Below, one piece after another: positions 61,401-64,000 of a DNA stretch of 64,000 nt. The notes beneath the pieces are model-generated. The model was given only the letters and a program-made list of their open reading frames with translations, did no database searches and was not told the origin of the DNA. The translations under genes were made by a program, and so were the position numbers. This stretch comes from Pyxicephalus adspersus (Eukaryota; Chordata; Amphibia; Anura; Pyxicephalidae): contig NC_092859.1 of assembly GCF_032062135.1 (NCBI RefSeq), positions 92,234,415 through 92,298,414 of the forward strand, given 5' to 3'. Positions within the stretch are counted from its first letter, which is position 1. Each line of letters opens with the position of its first letter.

Positions 61401-62813
61401 GTATTACAAATAAACAGTATAAAATAAAGTACCCATACACATTAGGTGAGTGCAGTGTCATATGACATTAGCAATTGAGTAATATTCATTTTATAACTTA
61501 ATAGTAAGTTGTGGGAAAAAAAGAACACAGTGGATAACAAAAAGACACCAAGACCAAACAGATAAAAGTGTATGTAAAGCATAAGTTTTGGATAGAGTGG
61601 GGAAAGACTGCATTTTTTACACTCCTATCTGGGGCAACATGTTCTGTCACGTTCATTCCCCAAAAAGCATTTGGTGCTGTATTGTGTGAAGAATAAGGTA
61701 TGAACAAGGGGTATATTTGTGGCTTGAAGAAAAGGAAAATAGGAGGAATTGTAGTTATAACATACAGGGTATCTGTGCAATAGACAATGGGACATTTGGT
61801 GAATTAAGATAAACACTGGGTAATGTAGAAGAAGATTTTATTGATGAGCCCTAATGCCAAGTAAGCGGGATTCATTAACATTATATTGATGTTAAATTAG
61901 ATGTAAATACTTAGTAAATGAAAAAAGGTTGTTTATCACTCCTGGCACTATACAGATTCTGCTGTGTTTTATCTATTTTATATTTAGTGATGTGAGCTTT
62001 CAAACATACGAGTCTGTGTGTAAGCGAACATCTAAAACTGTCATTATCTATTGAGATCTGTAACCTTTCATTTAATTTCTGGTGCAGCCAAGTGCAGTGC
62101 CCTTATTTAAACTCAGAGGACACATTACCCAGGTTTACTTCTGTACTCATCTGTCTCTACAATCTCTATGGAGAGATTGTATCGTTATGGAGGAGAAGGA
62201 TGTTCTGAAGGGGTCCCACAAGTAGGAAAGTTGAAGGATAAGTTTGCACTTCCATGCAGTTTTTTTAAACTAGAGTTTTAAGGGATTACCTTCTAACAAG
62301 ATGGCTTTGAGGATTATAAGGATGTCTTTGATCAAAGAAAAAAAGCAAGAGAATTAAACAGAAAATTTAACATTAAAAAGAAAAGAGAAGTTGTCACATA
62401 TTTATTTGTAATCAGTATTTTAAAAATTGAATTTGCCTACCAAAATCAAATATTAAAAAATACAGTAAAGGCAAATAAAATGAAAGAAGACAAAACAAAA
62501 AGAAAACAAAAATGCATATAGTTAATAAAGAAGGTTTTGAAGTTTTGGAGGTTTGCAGGTGAATAACTTCAACAGTATATTCTTTAAGATAGGATGATTG
62601 GCAAAGAATGACTTACTTGATTGGCGAACAACAATAATGTTTGATACAGCTGTTCCACGGTCATTTTTGGCAGTGCACTGGTATTCCCCTTCATAAGCTT
62701 CTGTTTTTCCACCATTTATTATATTTATTTCAAGAGTTCCTGAGTTTGGTTTCATGGTTACTAATGGATCTTTTTCTGTGTCAAAAAGGGTGCCATTACG
62801 TGTCCAAGAAAAG
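17402..62813 (-). CDS. nrcam: NRCAM (neuronal cell adhesion molecule), partial, 28 exons, 5' end outside window
   Basis: This is an L1-family single-pass adhesion receptor of the neuronal surface. Family members bind other L1-family and contactin-type partners and anchor to ankyrin at nodes and axon initial segments. The coding segments (given separately) join in phase to 1217 codons plus a stop, against roughly 1300 residues for full NRCAM; about 90 N-terminal residues (signal peptide and start of Ig1) are missing to the right. Domain order is half of Ig1, Ig2-Ig6, FN3 1-5, transmembrane helix, tail with FIGQY, and C-terminal NSFV. Identity rests on near-identity of the transmembrane and tail exons and of FN segments such as [14 protein letters not shown] and VNGKGEGP with remembered vertebrate NRCAM. 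Neurofascin, L1CAM and CHL1 fit worse: the tail is NRCAM-specific ([17 protein letters not shown]). Intron sequence is included in this span. Confidence 0.97.
18128..18139 (-). CDS. nrcam: Candidate NRCAM 12-nt microexon (RSLE-type position)
   Basis: Twelve nucleotides (attaattgaaag on the minus strand) lie between a long pyrimidine tract ending atatatag and a donor GTAGGA. Phase 2 at both ends fits the neighbouring exons and would insert four residues, changing EY-S-D into EY-RLIE-SD. L1CAM and neurofascin carry a neuron-specific 12-nt exon encoding RSLE at exactly this position. The result Y-R-L-I still fits the tyrosine-based endocytosis pattern YxxΦ. A 12-nt match with splice dinucleotides can arise by chance, so this is a candidate only. 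Confidence 0.5.
18725..18803 (-). CDS. nrcam: NRCAM exon: membrane-proximal cytoplasmic tail
   Basis: The 79-nt exon reads [20 protein letters not shown] then GTFGEY. Acidic, unstructured and near-identical to other vertebrates. The acceptor is gcttttgtgttaaag and the donor is GTATAT, a weak match. It ends two bases into a codon: joining the last exon gives Ser (EYSDAED), joining the 12-nt microexon gives Arg (EYRLIE). Confidence 0.97.
19102..19272. repeat. Same MITE family, copy C, degenerate
   Basis: Starts tggtcctaatttattacaggtctcc and ends aaccttaataattcaggccca, with the aggaatggatctggttcagg core of copy A. It lies in an NRCAM tail intron. Confidence 0.65.
19883..20014 (-). CDS. nrcam: NRCAM exon: juxtamembrane and transmembrane segment
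   Basis: The 132-nt exon reads [14 protein letters not shown], then a hydrophobic helix [18 protein letters not shown], then the stop-transfer [10 protein letters not shown]. It is virtually identical to mammalian NRCAM. The acceptor is cccttttctgcag and the donor is GTAAGGCT. It starts in phase 1, so it can be spliced from FN5, the 36-nt microexon or FN4. The internal ATG is not a start codon. Confidence 0.98.
20015..24146 (-). other. NRCAM introns around FN5
   Basis: Introns 20015-21899 and 22047-24146. The sequence is AT-rich. I see no exon, transposon terminus or RNA gene in it. Confidence 0.6.
21900..22046 (-). CDS. nrcam: NRCAM exon: second half of FN3 domain 5
   Basis: The 147-nt exon reads [39 protein letters not shown] and ends ETFQTGP. 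It has a sequon (NST). The acceptor is aaaattcttctag and the donor is GTGAGGCA. With the previous exon it makes 255 nt, a multiple of three with matching phases, so the whole domain can be skipped. Conservation with human is clear only in the core (VNGSR, PGTAYKV, ETGPA). Confidence 0.92.
24147..24254 (-). CDS. nrcam: NRCAM exon: first half of FN3 domain 5
   Basis: The 108-nt exon reads [20 protein letters not shown] then [15 protein letters not shown]. It has the core Trp and a sequon (NIT). The acceptor is ttgatgcttag and the donor is GTAAGGTC. The human equivalent (RIRNVTTAAAETYANISW...FYVEYG) is a few residues longer. In NRCAM the fifth FN3 is an alternatively spliced pair of exons. Phase is 1 in, 1 out. 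Confidence 0.9.
28545..28587. repeat. (TA)n microsatellite
   Basis: About 21 uninterrupted TA units in the large FN4-FN5 intron. Confidence 0.95.
30713..32079 (-). mobile_element. Tc1-type DNA transposon, decayed transposase, TIRs about 210 bp
   Basis: The ends are cagttaggtccataaatatt and its inverse, flanked by TA on both sides (30711-30712, 32080-32081). Inverted similarity extends about 210 bp, to ggggctcaaa-gtaattgg. On the minus strand the transposase keeps the Tc1 signatures WTDETK (31530s), MDNDPKHTA and [12 protein letters not shown], the DDE triad. It is broken by a TAG at 31563-31565 and a TGA at 31344-31346, and its N-terminal DNA-binding part is missing from the left of KRNPF. 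It is non-autonomous as it stands. Confidence 0.93.
30954..31781 (-). pseudogene. Tc1 transposase pseudogene
   Basis: Reads from the second half of the paired-type HTH region ([14 protein letters not shown]) to near the normal C-terminus, with two in-frame stops and no start matching the family. All three catalytic acidic positions appear to survive: TDE, DND and PIE. Both stops can be explained by single transitions, that is, ordinary neutral decay after insertion. Confidence 0.85.
33012..33047 (-). CDS. nrcam: NRCAM 36-nt microexon, FN4-FN5 linker
   Basis: This 36-nt exon encodes [12 protein letters not shown] with split end codons, the counterpart of the human AGILPPDVGAGK cassette of equal length. 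The acceptor is ttctgtttccatttaaag and the donor is GTAAAATT. Phase 1 at both ends allows its inclusion or omission. The intron separating it from the FN4 exon is 304 bp. Confidence 0.85.
33352..33528 (-). CDS. nrcam: NRCAM exon: second half of FN3 domain 4
   Basis: The 177-nt exon reads (I)[40 protein letters not shown] and ends in EAVTAMDE. Sequons NAT and NES are present. The acceptor is cattcttattttattctag and the donor is GTAAGATG. The THELGP and STRYKFYF-like strands match NRCAM. Confidence 0.97.
33788..33928. mobile_element. hAT-type MITE with 8-bp target duplication
   Basis: The 141-bp element has ends tagcattttttaacc and ggttgagaaacactg, imperfect inverted repeats, and is flanked by the 8-mer gtctagat on both sides (33780-33787 and 33929-33936). 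An 8-bp duplication is the mark of hAT transposition. The interior 'ggaacccctagtaacctctggaggaaccct' is a common frog repeat type, from memory. Confidence 0.8.
34182..34213. repeat. (TA)n microsatellite
   Basis: About 16 TA units in the intron separating the two FN4 exons. Confidence 0.9.
34418..34537 (-). CDS. nrcam: NRCAM exon: first half of FN3 domain 4
   Basis: The 120-nt exon reads [20 protein letters not shown] then [19 protein letters not shown]. The acceptor is catctgtttccacag and the donor is GTAAGTTC. Phase is 1 in, 1 out. The DSLTL.W..P.HPNG.LT.Y.LK.Q segment is diagnostic for the fourth FN3 of NRCAM. Confidence 0.96.
35260..35425 (+). mobile_element. L2/CR1-like LINE fragment, ORF2 C-terminal end
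   Basis: The plus strand reads, with interruptions, [12 protein letters not shown]...[17 protein letters not shown]. This matches the usual end of L2/CR1 ORF2 (LWNALP...F...LKTHLF). An in-frame stop (TGA after HTFR) shows decay. Confidence 0.6.
35919..36123 (-). CDS. nrcam: NRCAM exon: second half of FN3 domain 3, with furin-type site
   Basis: The 205-nt exon reads [39 protein letters not shown] and [18 protein letters not shown], ending ETPEG. RNRR fits the R-X-K/R-R furin consensus and lies where L1-family proteins are cleaved within the third FN3 domain. One sequon (NQT) overlaps the approach to it, and NRT follows. The acceptor is ctttgcatattgcag and the donor is GTAATTAA. Confidence 0.96.
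36713..36828 (-). CDS. nrcam: NRCAM exon: first half of FN3 domain 3
   Basis: The 116-nt exon reads [20 protein letters not shown] then [18 protein letters not shown]. It has a sequon (NAT) and the core Trp. The acceptor is cttatgtttttag and the donor is [16 protein letters not shown] and the RGHLQGY strand are typical of NRCAM; neurofascin differs here. Confidence 0.96.
36943..37168 (-). CDS. nrcam: NRCAM exon: second half of FN3 domain 2
   Basis: The 226-nt exon reads [60 protein letters not shown] and ends in IGHSGED. One sequon (NVS) is present. The acceptor is ttttgtcacttacag and the donor is GTAAGT. This is among the most conserved parts of the ectodomain and strongly supports the NRCAM call. 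Confidence 0.97.
37707..37777 (-). CDS. nrcam: NRCAM exon: first half of FN3 domain 2
   Basis: The 71-nt exon reads [23 protein letters not shown]. It begins FN3-2 and supplies the core Trp. The acceptor is tgttaacattttcag-like sequence ending cattttcag, and the donor is GTAAGTAT. Phase is 1 in, 0 out. Confidence 0.95.
38495..38692 (-). CDS. nrcam: NRCAM exon: second half of FN3 domain 1
   Basis: The 198-nt exon reads [48 protein letters not shown] and ends SERYMTKAA. It has the FN3 Tyr-rich F strand and a sequon (NYS). The acceptor is tttttctctatag. The donor is GTTTGT, which is unusually weak at +3 but gives the in-phase A-E-P-D junction known from NRCAM. Confidence 0.95.
38947..39048 (-). 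CDS. nrcam: NRCAM exon: first half of FN3 domain 1
   Basis: The 102-nt exon reads [20 protein letters not shown] then [13 protein letters not shown]. It contains the conserved FN3 Trp. The acceptor is ctttgactttcag and the donor is GTAAGTTAA. Phase is 1 in, 1 out. The segment LELTD.L..S..LSW.PG..NNSPIT is an NRCAM hallmark. Confidence 0.96.
39940..40725. repeat. Dispersed repeat with 'actcgagtataagc' motifs, LINE tail embedded
   Basis: The left part reads tgtatatactcgagtaaaag and cgagtataagctgagg, the right end ggagtataagccgagggtga. Within it, 40175-40290 (gattgtgagctcctttgagg... cagcgctgcgtaatatgatg...) is a 3' LINE tail followed by taataataat. The part 40380-40640 is GC-rich. Confidence 0.5.
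40871..41310. repeat. Palindromic MITE rich in CGATCG motifs
   Basis: Left terminus cttaggctacatacacatgt and right terminus acgtgtgtacctagtctt are inverted copies. The interior contains repeated cgatcgttc and its inverse. It is strikingly CpG-rich for this AT-rich region. Confidence 0.65.
41752..41819. repeat. (TA)n microsatellite
   Basis: About 30 TA units with one interruption near 41760. Confidence 0.95.
42914..42943 (-). CDS. nrcam: NRCAM 30-nt microexon, Ig6-FN1 linker
   Basis: This is a 30-nt segment between acceptor gatattaatatcccttgcag-type sequence and donor GTAATC. With the flanking split codons it encodes [10 protein letters not shown](D). Length, phase (1 in, 1 out) and a proline-rich composition agree with the human NRCAM linker APTPTPAPVY(D), which occupies the same position between Ig6 and FN1. 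The exact residues are not conserved apart from the prolines, so the assignment rests on length, phase and splice sites. Confidence 0.75.
44456..44580 (-). CDS. nrcam: NRCAM exon: second half of Ig domain 6
   Basis: The 125-nt exon reads [20 protein letters not shown] and [21 protein letters not shown]. It contains the second Cys and two sequons (NIT, NTT). The acceptor is actcattccag and the donor is GTAAGACT. It ends in phase 1, compatible with either the 30-nt microexon or the FN1 exon directly. Confidence 0.96.
45497..45644 (-). CDS. nrcam: NRCAM exon: first half of Ig domain 6
   Basis: The 148-nt exon reads [40 protein letters not shown] and ends LPIDE(R). It holds the first Ig6 Cys and Trp. 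The acceptor is cgctttttag. The donor GTGCAA is weak but is the only GT that keeps the DERF junction seen in human NRCAM. Phase is 1 in, 2 out. Confidence 0.93.
45739..45905 (-). CDS. nrcam: NRCAM exon: second half of Ig domain 5
   Basis: The 167-nt exon reads [40 protein letters not shown] and ends VELEVK. The motif DSSGTYTC gives the second Cys. The acceptor is tctctcctgaag and the donor is GTAATGAA. The 94-bp intron between this exon and the Ig6 exon at 45644 is the shortest in the gene. Confidence 0.96.
46632..46740 (-). CDS. nrcam: NRCAM exon: first half of Ig domain 5
   Basis: The 109-nt exon reads [20 protein letters not shown], then [16 protein letters not shown]. It contains the first Ig5 Cys and Trp; the Trp codon is split with the next exon. 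The acceptor is ttgtttgttttag and the donor is GTAAGACA. Phase is 1 in, 2 out. Confidence 0.96.
46859..47002 (-). CDS. nrcam: NRCAM exon: second half of Ig domain 4
   Basis: The 144-nt exon reads [16 protein letters not shown]...[19 protein letters not shown], ending NAFVNVL. It holds the second Cys (YQC) and a sequon (NAS). The acceptor is ccttttgcag and the donor is GTAAGTAC. It is separated from the next Ig5 exon by an intron of only 118 bp. Confidence 0.96.
47269..47400 (-). CDS. nrcam: NRCAM exon: first half of Ig domain 4
   Basis: The 132-nt exon reads [19 protein letters not shown], then [20 protein letters not shown]. It carries the first Ig4 Cys and Trp. The acceptor lies after a long T tract (tttctttttttgtag); the donor is GTATGTAA. 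This L1-family Ig4 segment is very close to the human sequence. Confidence 0.96.
49144..49328 (-). CDS. nrcam: NRCAM exon: second half of Ig domain 3
   Basis: The 185-nt exon reads [17 protein letters not shown]... and ends in HHIITVIVK. It includes core Trp, the motif EADAGKYRC with the second Cys, and one sequon (NKT). The acceptor is gcttattttcag and the donor is GTAAGTAAC. Phase is 2 in, 1 out. Confidence 0.95.
49371..49424. repeat. TA/TG microsatellite
   Basis: Mixed tgtatgtatatatatgtgta followed by a TA run, close to the donor of the second Ig3 exon. Confidence 0.85.
52211..52341. mobile_element. 131-bp CpG-rich palindromic MITE
   Basis: Termini gcccctgattcatcaa and ttgatgaatcaggggc are perfect inverted repeats. 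The trinucleotide ata flanks both ends (52208-52210, 52342-52344), which would suit a PIF/Harbinger-type 3-bp duplication. The interior has dense CpG (tcggtcgcgcattcg, gcgcgatcgcgc), exceptional in this neighbourhood. Confidence 0.75.
52603..53232. mobile_element. 630-bp hAT-type element with 8-bp target duplication
   Basis: Ends cagaggttgga and tccaacctctg are perfect inverted repeats flanked by the 8-mer atatttag (52595-52602 and 53233-53240). It contains gacttggactcgagt-type short repeats near both ends and four alternating copies of 'cagctgtcagaggagaaa' or its inverse. It also has a run of 11 G at 52747-52757 and a run of 17 C at 52777-52793. No transposase is encoded. Confidence 0.85.
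53596..53695 (-). CDS. nrcam: NRCAM exon: first half of Ig domain 3
   Basis: The 100-nt exon reads [21 protein letters not shown] then [11 protein letters not shown]. It contains the first Ig3 Cys and a sequon (NRT). The donor is GTAAGTTG. An upstream cag at 53703-53705 would break phase with the preceding exon, so the acceptor ending ...ccctgcag (boundary at 53695) was chosen. The [15 protein letters not shown] core matches human NRCAM, while the start of the exon is poorly conserved. Confidence 0.9.
55168..55520. repeat. Dispersed repeat starting with a CTTTAAAG-type terminus
   Basis: Starts ctttaaagtggtactaaatag and is GC-richer than its surroundings (about 55300-55460). The right boundary is not clear. 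The sequence resembles repeats I associate with ranoid frogs, from memory only. Confidence 0.35.
55745..55801 (-). CDS. nrcam: NRCAM 57-nt cassette exon, Ig2-Ig3 linker
   Basis: This short exon encodes [18 protein letters not shown], matching the human NRCAM linker (LNDTIAANLSDTEFYG). It carries two N-glycosylation sequons (NET, NLT). The acceptor is tatttcttttag and the donor is GTGAGT. Both ends are in phase 1, so skipping it removes 19 codons without a frameshift; NRCAM linkers of this kind are known to be alternatively spliced. The T-run directly downstream of the donor (plus 55683-55695) is low-complexity. Confidence 0.93.
55929..56475. mobile_element. Mariner/Tc1-type MITE, TA-flanked
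   Basis: Ends cagtggtacctcggtataag and cttataccaaggtaccactg are inverted repeats, bounded by TA on each side (55927-55928, 56476-56477). The motif ggtataagtcc recurs inside. No transposase reading frame is present. Confidence 0.75.
57223..57393 (-). CDS. nrcam: NRCAM exon: second half of Ig domain 2
   Basis: The 171-nt exon reads [20 protein letters not shown]...[13 protein letters not shown]...ISLKVLS. It holds the second Ig2 Cys and one sequon (NLT). The acceptor is ttttttgcccag and the donor is GTAAGTTG. Phase is 1 in, 1 out, so it can join either the 57-nt cassette exon or directly to the Ig3 exon. Confidence 0.96.
58344..58466 (-). CDS. nrcam: NRCAM exon: first half of Ig domain 2
   Basis: The 123-nt exon reads [17 protein letters not shown]...[14 protein letters not shown]...FWMDN. 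It contains the first Ig2 Cys and the core Trp. The acceptor is a T-rich tract ending ttttttttcag; the donor is GTAAGTC. Phase is 1 in, 1 out. The stretch closely matches the corresponding human NRCAM segment ([12 protein letters not shown]). Confidence 0.95.
60785..60980. repeat. hAT-like MITE, 'caggggtgccaaac'
   Basis: Termini caggggtgccaaact and agttgggcacccctg are imperfect inverted repeats. The flanking 8-mers ttccaaag and ctttaaag agree at five positions, so a target duplication is only suggested. The inner gcgatctactggt repeat occurs twice. Confidence 0.6.
62617..62813 (-). CDS. nrcam: NRCAM exon: second half of Ig domain 1
   Basis: The 197-nt exon reads [10 protein letters not shown]...[14 protein letters not shown]...VVRQS. 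It supplies the core Trp and the second disulphide Cys (YQC) of Ig1, with one N-glycosylation sequon (NGT). The acceptor is ...tcttattgtag and the donor is GTAAGTC. It starts with the last base of a codon and ends with the first base of the next, which the next exon completes as Arg (QSRSPLW). The exon carrying the first Cys of Ig1 is not found in 62814-64000. Confidence 0.93.
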
Positions 62814-64000
62814 CTACAATAAGACATAAGTGAAAAGAATAGTCTACAGAAGGTAAAGCTAAGTAAACAGCAGTACTTACTACAGCATGTAATCTAAATA
62901 TGTCACCCAAAAAATATATTATTAACCGTGTGAGAAAATGCAACTATTCAATGCCCATAATAGTATTTGAATTTCTGGTAGATCAAAAAAATTACTTTGT
63001 AGCCCATTTTTTATCTCTTAAAAACAGTATATGTATCTTATCATCAAATATGTATATTTAACATCAATCTATTTTCCAGAACCTTAACTCAAAAGAAAAC
63101 AGAAACGGCTTTCCCTAGTACCCAATAAGGCTGTACAGCACCGCACATAAATTTATTTCTAAACTCTAAGAGGCAAAAGTTTTTTGGAGTGCAATGTGTA
63201 TGCCCCATACATCACTTATAGCAAGGGAAAACCTAACATTATTGCATCTCCCATTCACAGTTCATAGAGCATGCTGGAAGTGTGGTGGGAGTGAGTTAAT
63301 CACAAGGGTGACTGAATGAATAATGACATGTAAAGAATGTAAAATAATTTAAATGTATGTATTTTACGTGTGTACTAACGTTATGTTCAGGATGGCGGTG
63401 AGGTTGTGGTGTGGTTAACCCTTGCTCATGCCTGTGAATATCTACATGTAGCACTACAGCAGCCGATAGAGCATGAACGGGGCAGCAAGGAGCAGGTGAG
63501 TAATGCATGCTGTGAAATGAGCAATGAACTAGCACAGCAGTGTGGACAGACTATTGGCTGGCACCCTGCAAGGTGCATAAAATGAGCACTGATATATACA
63601 GAATGTTTCCACAATTCTCAGCTTTGCTGTTCAAAAGTCTACTCAGGTACTAGAATAAATATATTTCACAGCTTCCTATTAGCATAGTTCTTATGGTTCT
63701 TATCTGGTTTTCTTGTTAGATCCATTACTAATATAATTTTTTAAATATCAGCTCAGCAGACTTGGCTCTATCCTAAGCCGAGATGTCCGCTGATATATTC
63801 ACTAGTGTGATATGATTTGTCTTGATGCAGCAGAGCTTAGAGAAGCCTGCATCTGTAACATAGACATTAGGTCCATGTACACACCAAAGCTGAAAGCTGA
63901 ATTTAAGTAGCACATGCATGATTTCAGATGGCATAAAATGTCAATGGAACTTCAGAACCAGATGCAGGTCAGAAGTGTTGGTTTGTACTAAACTGCTCAG

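Larger units (their letters stand above)
58467..64000 (-). other. NRCAM introns upstream of Ig2 and of the Ig1 exon
   Basis: Intron 58467-62616 carries one hAT-like MITE (60785-60980). From 62814 to the window end is the next intron; I searched it for the exon with the first Ig1 Cys and the KGKPPP-type strand and did not find it. Confidence 0.55.

Noticed and set aside
1..64000. CRISPR array, bacterial operon, phage or endogenous retrovirus
   Set aside because: No regularly spaced direct repeats, no compact gene clusters, and no gag/pol/env-type reading frames were seen.

Overview
This window is vertebrate nuclear DNA, AT-rich and intron-dominated. It is most likely from an anuran amphibian, probably a ranoid frog, judged from the repeats: a Tx1/L1-like LINE, an L2/CR1-like LINE tail containing the 'gcgctgcgtaatat...ggcgctatataaata' motif, and 'ggcctgatttattaaagctctccag' MITEs. 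The species call is inference. The single well-supported protein gene is NRCAM, the neuronal cell adhesion molecule of the L1 family. It lies on the minus strand from about 62813 (second half of Ig domain 1) to the stop codon at 17402-17404. The first coding exons and the promoter lie beyond the right edge.

The NRCAM exons were rebuilt by eye from reading frame, splice signals, phase continuity and remembered human NRCAM. There are 28 coding exons, including a 30-nt, a 36-nt and a candidate 12-nt microexon. Every junction is in phase, and together they give 1217 codons plus a stop. The order is Ig1 (3' half) to Ig6, a short linker, FN3 domains 1 to 5, one transmembrane helix, and a cytoplasmic tail with the FIGQY ankyrin motif and a C-terminal NSFV. 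The likely alternative exons are the 57-nt Ig2-Ig3 linker, the 30-nt Ig6-FN1 linker, the 36-nt FN4-FN5 linker, the two FN5 exons and the 12-nt tail exon. Each of these units begins and ends in the same phase, so it can be skipped without breaking the frame.

Region by region: 1-16000 is mostly intergenic and repeat-rich (MITEs, a truncated Tx1/L1-like LINE at 9.7-11.5 kb, a CR1-like relic interrupted by a GC-rich insert at 13.0-14.5 kb). It also has two weak exon-like signals on the plus strand. 16.2-17.4 kb is probable NRCAM 3'UTR. 17.4-24.3 kb holds the tail, transmembrane and FN5 exons. 24.3-33.0 kb is one large intron containing a decayed Tc1 transposon with nearly intact inverted repeats. 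33.0-39.0 kb holds FN1-FN4. 39.0-44.4 kb is intronic with the 30-nt microexon and several repeats. 44.4-49.3 kb holds Ig3-Ig6. 49.3-62.8 kb holds Ig1-Ig3 in long introns that contain hAT, mariner-type and palindromic MITEs.

No CRISPR array, operon, rRNA or tRNA gene was recognised, and I saw no new multi-gene system. The most interesting items are the cassette microexons, especially the 12-nt exon that would create a YRLI endocytosis-type motif, and several mobile elements with clear target-site duplications.
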